27,750 nucleotides of DNA from an uncultured Clostridia bacterium (lineage in GTDB: Bacteria; Bacillota; Clostridia; TANB77; CAG-508). The notes under the pieces were generated by a model. That model searched no databases. It had not been told where the DNA came from and saw only the letters and a program-made list of their open reading frames with translations. The position numbers were made by a program, and so were the translations under genes. Location of the stretch: NCBI GenBank assembly GCA_944390505.1, contig CALXQF010000003.1, forward strand, positions 1 through 27,750. Reading direction: 5' to 3'. Shown piece after piece: positions 23,761 to 27,750 of this stretch (position 1 is the stretch's first letter; each line of letters opens with the position of its first letter).

Positions 23761-24636
23761 ATGAACAAAAAATATGGAATTTTAGCTATTGTAATATTAT
23801 TAATATTAATTATCGTAGTTATAGTGGCTATGATTCTGCTAAATCAAAATAATAATACAGAACAAGATTATGAAAATTCTATGGCAAGTGGACTAGAAGT
23901 CATGAATAGTACTCAGCCAGTAGAAGAAATTGAAAGATATGATTATAATCAATATATAACAAAAGTAATAGCAGATCAAGATATGGTTAATATTTATTTT
24001 AATGATTATAGATATTATGCAATTTATCATCCAGAAGAAGCCTATAATTTATTAGATGAAGAATATAGAGAAAAAAAATTTGGAAATTTGGAAACATTTC
24101 AAGCATATATTAACCAAAATATGGATCAAATCTTTACTTCTTCAATAGACTCTTTTACAGTTTCTAATTGGGATGGAGGAAAACAGTATATCGCAATAGA
24201 TAAAGAGGGAAAGTACTATATTTTTCAAGAAAATGTAGTAATGGATTATAGTGTGATATTGGACACTTATACTGTTGATTTACCTGAATTTTTAGAAGAA
24301 TATAATACTACCACTGAAGAAGAGAAAGTGGCAATGAATATACAAAGAGTTTTTAGTGCCATTAATGATGGAGACTATAGATATGTATTTGAAAAGTTAG
24401 ATGAAACATTCAAAAATAACAATTTCCCAACTCAAGAAGATTTTGAGAATTACATGAAAAATAATTTCTTCCAGAATAATGAAATCGAATTAAGCAAGAC
24501 AGAAAGCCAAGGGAATATCTATCTATATGAGATTATCATTAGTGATGCCACAGGACAGAGTACAAATACAATTACAAAAACATTTGTAATGCAATTACAA
24601 GAAGGAACAGACTTTGTAATGTCATTTAGTGTATAA
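23761..24636 (+). CDS. Membrane-anchored protein with two NTF2-like domains
   Basis: 291 residues: an N-terminal transmembrane helix (about 5-28), a short linker, and two consecutive NTF2-like units, the first about 68-165 (HPEEAYNLLDEEYREKKFGN) and the second about 195-290 (YRYVFEKLDETFKNNNFPTQ). Both share the pattern of a helix, an AYxxL/xxKLDxxFK turn, an F-x-x-Y helix and a four-strand sheet. This duplicates the layout of VirB8/TcpC, where TcpC also carries two such domains. Start ATG follows GGAG by five bases; 63 bases after the previous gene. It is the last gene of the long operon; an inverted repeat follows. Confidence 0.7.
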   Translation: MNKKYGILAIVILLILIIVVIVAMILLNQNNNTEQDYENSMASGLEVMNSTQPVEEIERYDYNQYITKVIADQDMVNIYFNDYRYYAIYHPEEAYNLLDEEYREKKFGNLETFQAYINQNMDQIFTSSIDSFTVSNWDGGKQYIAIDKEGKYYIFQENVVMDYSVILDTYTVDLPEFLEEYNTTTEEEKVAMNIQRVFSAINDGDYRYVFEKLDETFKNNNFPTQEDFENYMKNNFFQNNEIELSKTESQGNIYLYEIIISDATGQSTNTITKTFVMQLQEGTDFVMSFSV

Positions 24637-24651
24637 TCCTTTTATAAAAAG

Positions 24652-24680
24652 TAGAAAATAACTTTCAACTATGGTATAAT
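24652..24680 (+). promoter_or_regulatory. Extended -10 promoter of the 464-residue protein gene
   Basis: TGGTATAAT (24672-24680) with a weak -35 (TAGAAA at 24652-24657). It sits between the arms of a 12-bp inverted repeat. The leader would be about 135 bases. Confidence 0.6.
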
Positions 24681-24717
24681 TCATATAAAATGAATAAAAC
24701 ATAGATGAAAGTTATTT
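24656..24717. repeat. 12-bp inverted repeat enclosing a promoter
   Basis: Perfect arms 24656-24667 and 24706-24717 (AAATAACTTTCA / TGAAAGTTATTT) are separated by 38 bases containing the -10 element and a nested ATTCAT/ATGAAT pair (24679-24695). It may be a pair of operator half-sites or a weak terminator for the upstream operon; the loop is long for the latter. Confidence 0.6.
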
Positions 24718-24820
24718 ATTTATCGCTTATGCGGTCTACACTTTTACAATATATTTAGTTTGAACAAATAAATAAAAGAAAACCAATAACGAAATAGAAA
24801 AGAAAGAAGGAGAAAATGAA

Positions 24821-26215
24821 ATGAATATAGAGCAAAGACAAGAAGTTGTCAAAAATGCAGACCATATTATGGCAAGAACATTAGATGAATTAGATAGCAA
24901 AACACAGAAACTAGACAATATTCAATATTATGGCAAATTTGAATTTATGGGAAGCGGATTAGAAGAAAGAGAAATATATATTGCAAAAATTGATGGAAAA
25001 GAAAAAGCAATTTCCAAAGAGTTAAATGGAAAAGAAATAGAAAGCCCAGAGCAAGAAAAAGCACAAGAATATAGTATTTATCGAATTTATGACAAAGACC
25101 AAAATCTAATTGCTACTGTTGATAAAGAAGGAAATTTAACATTTACACCAGAATATGTAGAAAATTTAAAAGAAAAAATGCCAAAATTGTATAGAATGCT
25201 TCAATTAAATGGATTAAAACTACAACTTCCAAAAGAACTAGGAGAAAATGATTTAGTTCTTACAAAAGAAGATATTGAAAAAGAAATGTCAATATATGAA
25301 CAAAGTACAAAAAAAAGGCAAAGATCTGAAACAAAAGATGGAAAAGAAAGAGGAGAAACAAAACAACAAAACAGGCAAGATCAATCAAAAGAAGAAAAAG
25401 ATACAGAAGAATTTGCAAAAAGGAAGAATATTCCTATGCATAATGTATTAAAAGTAAAGGAAAATAGTAATTTATATAAAGATCATCCAGAATTAGAGCC
25501 AAACTTATATTTTTATCGTGATAACAATGGAATAGTAAGAGCAGAATATATAGACGAAAATGGAATTCCACAAGAATCTAAATATTTTGAACCATCGATT
25601 ACTTCTTTAAGACAAGAAACAGTCAGCCTAGGCGATAATGGCAAACCAGTAACCAAAGAAGTTCCTTATCAAGTAATGAAAACAAAAGGGCTAAATAATG
25701 CAGATAAAGATATACGAGATATTAGAATGACAATAGAGATAGATACTTATGGATATTTAAACATTGGGGAAGCAAGACAAGGAAAAAACGGAGAATGGTT
25801 ATCACATGATGTAGAAATGCAAGGAAGAGATTATAATTCACATGCGATTAACCAAACAACTTCTATTAAAACGAGAAAAGCTGATCCAGACAAACAAACA
25901 GAAGCCTATGAAAAATTGGAAGGTACAGAAGTAGCAGAAGATGGAATTGAATATAGTGAAATGTACTTAATACAGCATGCAGATGAAATAATAGATGAAT
26001 TTATTGAAGAAGGCTATCAAAGGAAAGAAGCTTTGCAAATATTTGATTATATGATAGGAGAAGAAAAATTAACAGAAGGGCAAGCAAAGCAAAGAATAAA
26101 TAAAGAAATTGGTGATAACAATAAAAATATAGAAACAGAAAATACAAGGGAAGAGATAGACGATGATGAAGGAAGAACTCCATGGGGAGATGCTCAAATG
26201 AGAAGTCATCATTGA
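24821..26215 (+). CDS. Soluble charged protein downstream of the T4SS locus, candidate substrate
   Basis: 464 residues without signal peptide or transmembrane segment; I do not recognise the family. An N-terminal domain (about 1-150, ending near LNGLKLQLPKELGEND) is joined by a Lys/Gln/Glu-rich linker (about 155-200) to a C-terminal domain (about 203-420). Conserved-looking blocks include NLYFYRDNNG, SLRQETVSLGDNGKPV and EIDTYGYLNIGEARQG. The C-terminus is very charged and ends EGRTPWGDAQMRSHH. Many T4SS substrates carry charged C-terminal signals, and this gene follows the operon but has its own promoter, so it could be an effector or cytoplasmic accessory. This is inference. Start ATG follows GAAGGAG. 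Confidence 0.72.
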   Translation: MNIEQRQEVVKNADHIMARTLDELDSKTQKLDNIQYYGKFEFMGSGLEEREIYIAKIDGKEKAISKELNGKEIESPEQEKAQEYSIYRIYDKDQNLIATVDKEGNLTFTPEYVENLKEKMPKLYRMLQLNGLKLQLPKELGENDLVLTKEDIEKEMSIYEQSTKKRQRSETKDGKERGETKQQNRQDQSKEEKDTEEFAKRKNIPMHNVLKVKENSNLYKDHPELEPNLYFYRDNNGIVRAEYIDENGIPQESKYFEPSITSLRQETVSLGDNGKPVTKEVPYQVMKTKGLNNADKDIRDIRMTIEIDTYGYLNIGEARQGKNGEWLSHDVEMQGRDYNSHAINQTTSIKTRKADPDKQTEAYEKLEGTEVAEDGIEYSEMYLIQHADEIIDEFIEEGYQRKEALQIFDYMIGEEKLTEGQAKQRINKEIGDNNKNIETENTREEIDDDEGRTPWGDAQMRSHH

Positions 26216-26284
26216 AGTAAAAACTTGACTATTATATTGAAAAAATATATAGAAATGGAACTAAATTATTTAATTGGAATAAAA

Positions 26285-26323
26285 AATTACCTTTCAAAAT
26301 ATAATTGAAAAGGTGATTTTTTT
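26285..26323 (+). terminator. Terminator-like hairpin that includes the dacA ribosome binding site
   Basis: AATTACCTTT (26285-26294) pairs with AAAGGTGATT (26309-26318) over 10 bp with one T-G wobble, and inner CAA/TTG pairs extend it. The T-run 26317-26323 ends exactly at the ATG of the next gene. The AAGGTGAT on the 3' arm is the only Shine-Dalgarno sequence for dacA, so the same structure can terminate upstream transcripts and mask dacA translation. Confidence 0.75.
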
Positions 26324-27562
26324 ATGAAGGTAAAAAATATCGTAAAGATTTTAGTTATATTAGAAATCATTTTATTAATAGGAAGTTCTATTGTATTTGC
26401 TGATATAGAAGATGAAGAAGAAATAGTTAATATAGAAGAAATTGAAAATCAAGTGGTAGAAACAGCAAGCAATGCTACAGATGAACCAAAGTTAGATGCC
26501 AGAATAGGACTTATTTTTGATAGAAGTTCCAAAAGGATACTCTATGAAAAAAATGGTTTAAAACAAGTGCCTATGGCAAGTACCACGAAAATCATGACCA
26601 GTATTGTGATATTAGAAAATGCTAATTTAAGTGATGTAGTCACAGTAGATAAAAAAGCAGCAGGAACAGGTGGCTCAAGATTAGGATTAAGTACCAATGA
26701 TAAAATTACAGTTCATGACTTATTATATGGATTAATGTTAAGATCAGGAAATGATGCAGCAGTAGCGTTAGCAATTCATGTAGGAGGTAGTGTAGAAGGT
26801 TTTGCCGAAATGATGAACCAAAAAGCAAGAGAAATGGGATGGAATAATAGCCATTTTGTAACTCCACATGGATTAGACGAAAAAGAACATTATACTACTG
26901 CTTATGAATTAGCTTGCATGGCAGATTATGCTTTAGAAATTCCAAAATTCAAAGAAATTGTAGGAACTAAGTCTTATTATATTACAATTAATGGACAATC
27001 AAGATTAATATATAATACCCATGAATTATTAGGAAATTTAAATGGAGTATATGGAGTAAAAACAGGTTTTACCAATGGAGCAGGAAGATGTTTAGTAACA
27101 GCATGCAAAAGAGGAGATTTAGATATTATCACAGTAGTATTAGGAGCAGATACAAAAACAATTAGAACAAAAGATAGTATCAAACTTATTGAGTATGCTT
27201 ATCAGAATTATGAAATAATTGATTTAGAAAAAATAGTGAAAGAAGAATTTGAAAAATGGCAACAATTAAATGAAAAGCGCATATATATTAATAAAGGAAA
27301 AAATAATGAAATGACAACAAAAATAGAAGAACTATCTTACCAAAAGATAGCAATAAAAAATACACAAAAGGATAATATTACAATCAATATCAATTGCTTA
27401 TACTACTTTGAAGCACCAGTTGAACAAGATAGAGTGATAGGAAAAGTAGAAGTAAAAGTAGGGGATGAAATAATTGATACATTAGATATTAAAAATGATG
27501 AAGAAATACAGAAAAAAGAAGTATTAGATTATTTTATGGAATTTTTAACCATGATGCCTTGA
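26324..27562 (+). CDS. D-alanyl-D-alanine carboxypeptidase (peptidase S11, PBP5/DacA/DacF type)
   Basis: 412 residues. Removes the terminal D-Ala from peptidoglycan pentapeptides outside the membrane. A signal peptide ends near residue 26 (VFA), followed by an acidic linker rich in Glu/Ile/Val (27-55). The three penicillin-binding motifs are intact: STTK (nucleophile S86, K89), SGN (141-143) and KTG (246-248). A C-terminal beta-rich domain (about 275-390) is as in PBP5. The end is short and moderately hydrophobic (FMEFLTMMP), so membrane attachment is unclear. Its ribosome binding site lies inside a terminator-like hairpin. The gene is not evidently part of the T4SS operon. Confidence 0.94.
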   Translation: MKVKNIVKILVILEIILLIGSSIVFADIEDEEEIVNIEEIENQVVETASNATDEPKLDARIGLIFDRSSKRILYEKNGLKQVPMASTTKIMTSIVILENANLSDVVTVDKKAAGTGGSRLGLSTNDKITVHDLLYGLMLRSGNDAAVALAIHVGGSVEGFAEMMNQKAREMGWNNSHFVTPHGLDEKEHYTTAYELACMADYALEIPKFKEIVGTKSYYITINGQSRLIYNTHELLGNLNGVYGVKTGFTNGAGRCLVTACKRGDLDIITVVLGADTKTIRTKDSIKLIEYAYQNYEIIDLEKIVKEEFEKWQQLNEKRIYINKGKNNEMTTKIEELSYQKIAIKNTQKDNITININCLYYFEAPVEQDRVIGKVEVKVGDEIIDTLDIKNDEEIQKKEVLDYFMEFLTMMP

Positions 27563-27587
27563 CTTTTCTATTAAAATTTGCTATTAT
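27559..27587 (+). promoter_or_regulatory. Promoter of tRNA-Gly
   Basis: TTGACT (27559-27564), 17-base spacer and TATTAT (27582-27587) with extended TGC. The -35 overlaps the stop codon of the carboxypeptidase gene. Transcription would start about 85 bases before the tRNA. Confidence 0.65.
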
Positions 27588-27677
27588 AAATATGCTTTAT
27601 TCTACAAATGAAATTTAATTCAATTGGCAGATTGTTGCCTTACCAGGGCTAACAAAAATTTTAAAATTCCATAAAAT

Positions 27678-27750
27678 GCAGGTATAGTTTAGTGGTAAAA
27701 CGAGACCTTGCCAAGGTTTAGTCACGAGTCCGATTCTCGTTACCTGCTCC
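27678..27750 (+). tRNA. tRNA-Gly (anticodon GCC), 3' end at window edge
   Basis: GCAGGTA (27678-27684) pairs with TACCTGC as the acceptor stem. The D-loop contains AGTGGT, the anticodon loop is TTGCCAA with anticodon GCC, and the T-arm is ACGAG-TCCGATT-CTCGT. The discriminator base T is followed by CC, so the CCA end is probably encoded and cut by the window edge. All arms of a standard cloverleaf are present. Confidence 0.95.

Noticed and set aside
27588..27677. GGCA-gattgt-TGCC hairpin before the tRNA, possible second RNA gene
   Set aside because: Stem of only four pairs and no cloverleaf; most likely part of the tRNA precursor leader.
11353..27750. Integrative conjugative element ending at tRNA-Gly
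   Set aside because: A tRNA is a common attachment site, but no integrase, relaxase, oriT or direct repeat of the tRNA 3' end is visible, and a core-type carboxypeptidase gene lies between.

Overview
The window looks like chromosomal DNA from an anaerobic, low-GC Firmicute of the class Clostridia, probably from a lineage with sporulation ancestry. The reasons are strong A+T richness, purine-rich Shine-Dalgarno sites, near-consensus sigma-A promoters, a class III (oxygen-sensitive) ribonucleotide reductase with its activase, a Spo0E-family protein preceded by two phased Spo0A-box-like sites, and Firmicute-type core genes (S21, YqeY, YfmF/YfmH, PRPP synthetase, S11 carboxypeptidase). The taxon is inferred from gene content only.

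Left part (1-10.2 kb): mostly housekeeping. In order there is the first 24 codons of a short-chain dehydrogenase on the minus strand, nrdD-nrdG ending in a strong terminator, prs, a convergent minus-strand membrane-anchored protein of unknown function, then rpsU, a YqeY-like protein, and the YfmF (inactive) / YfmH (HxxEH-positive) M16 pair. Boundaries are marked by clear terminators and TTGACA/TATAAT-type promoters.

Middle (10.2-11.3 kb): two small genes, a Spo0E-like phosphatase and a four-helix membrane protein, followed by a long GC-rich hairpin.

Right part (11.35-26.2 kb): a type IV secretion system (T4SS)-like locus of about 15 kb, all on the plus strand. It encodes three VirB2-like pilin precursors, a PrgI/VirB3-like protein, a TraC-N-terminal-like membrane protein, a VirB4 ATPase, a 939-residue VirB6/TrbL-like channel protein with a long C-terminal tail, three membrane-anchored NTF2-like (VirB8-like) proteins, and a bifunctional cell-wall hydrolase (M23 plus glucosaminidase, VirB1-like). 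A separately promoted soluble 464-residue protein follows and could be a substrate. The pilin block is separated from the machinery operon by an intrinsic terminator. The regions in front of both blocks carry 11-bp-phased AT[T/G]ACA repeats of the kind bound by PhoB/OmpR-family regulators. No relaxase, coupling ATPase (VirD4/TcpA), integrase or attachment site is visible, and the locus sits between core genes. It therefore reads as a resident secretion or adhesion machine rather than a recognisable conjugative element, though missing parts could lie outside the window.

Right end: dacA-type D-Ala-D-Ala carboxypeptidase, whose ribosome binding site lies in a terminator-like hairpin, and tRNA-Gly(GCC) at the edge.
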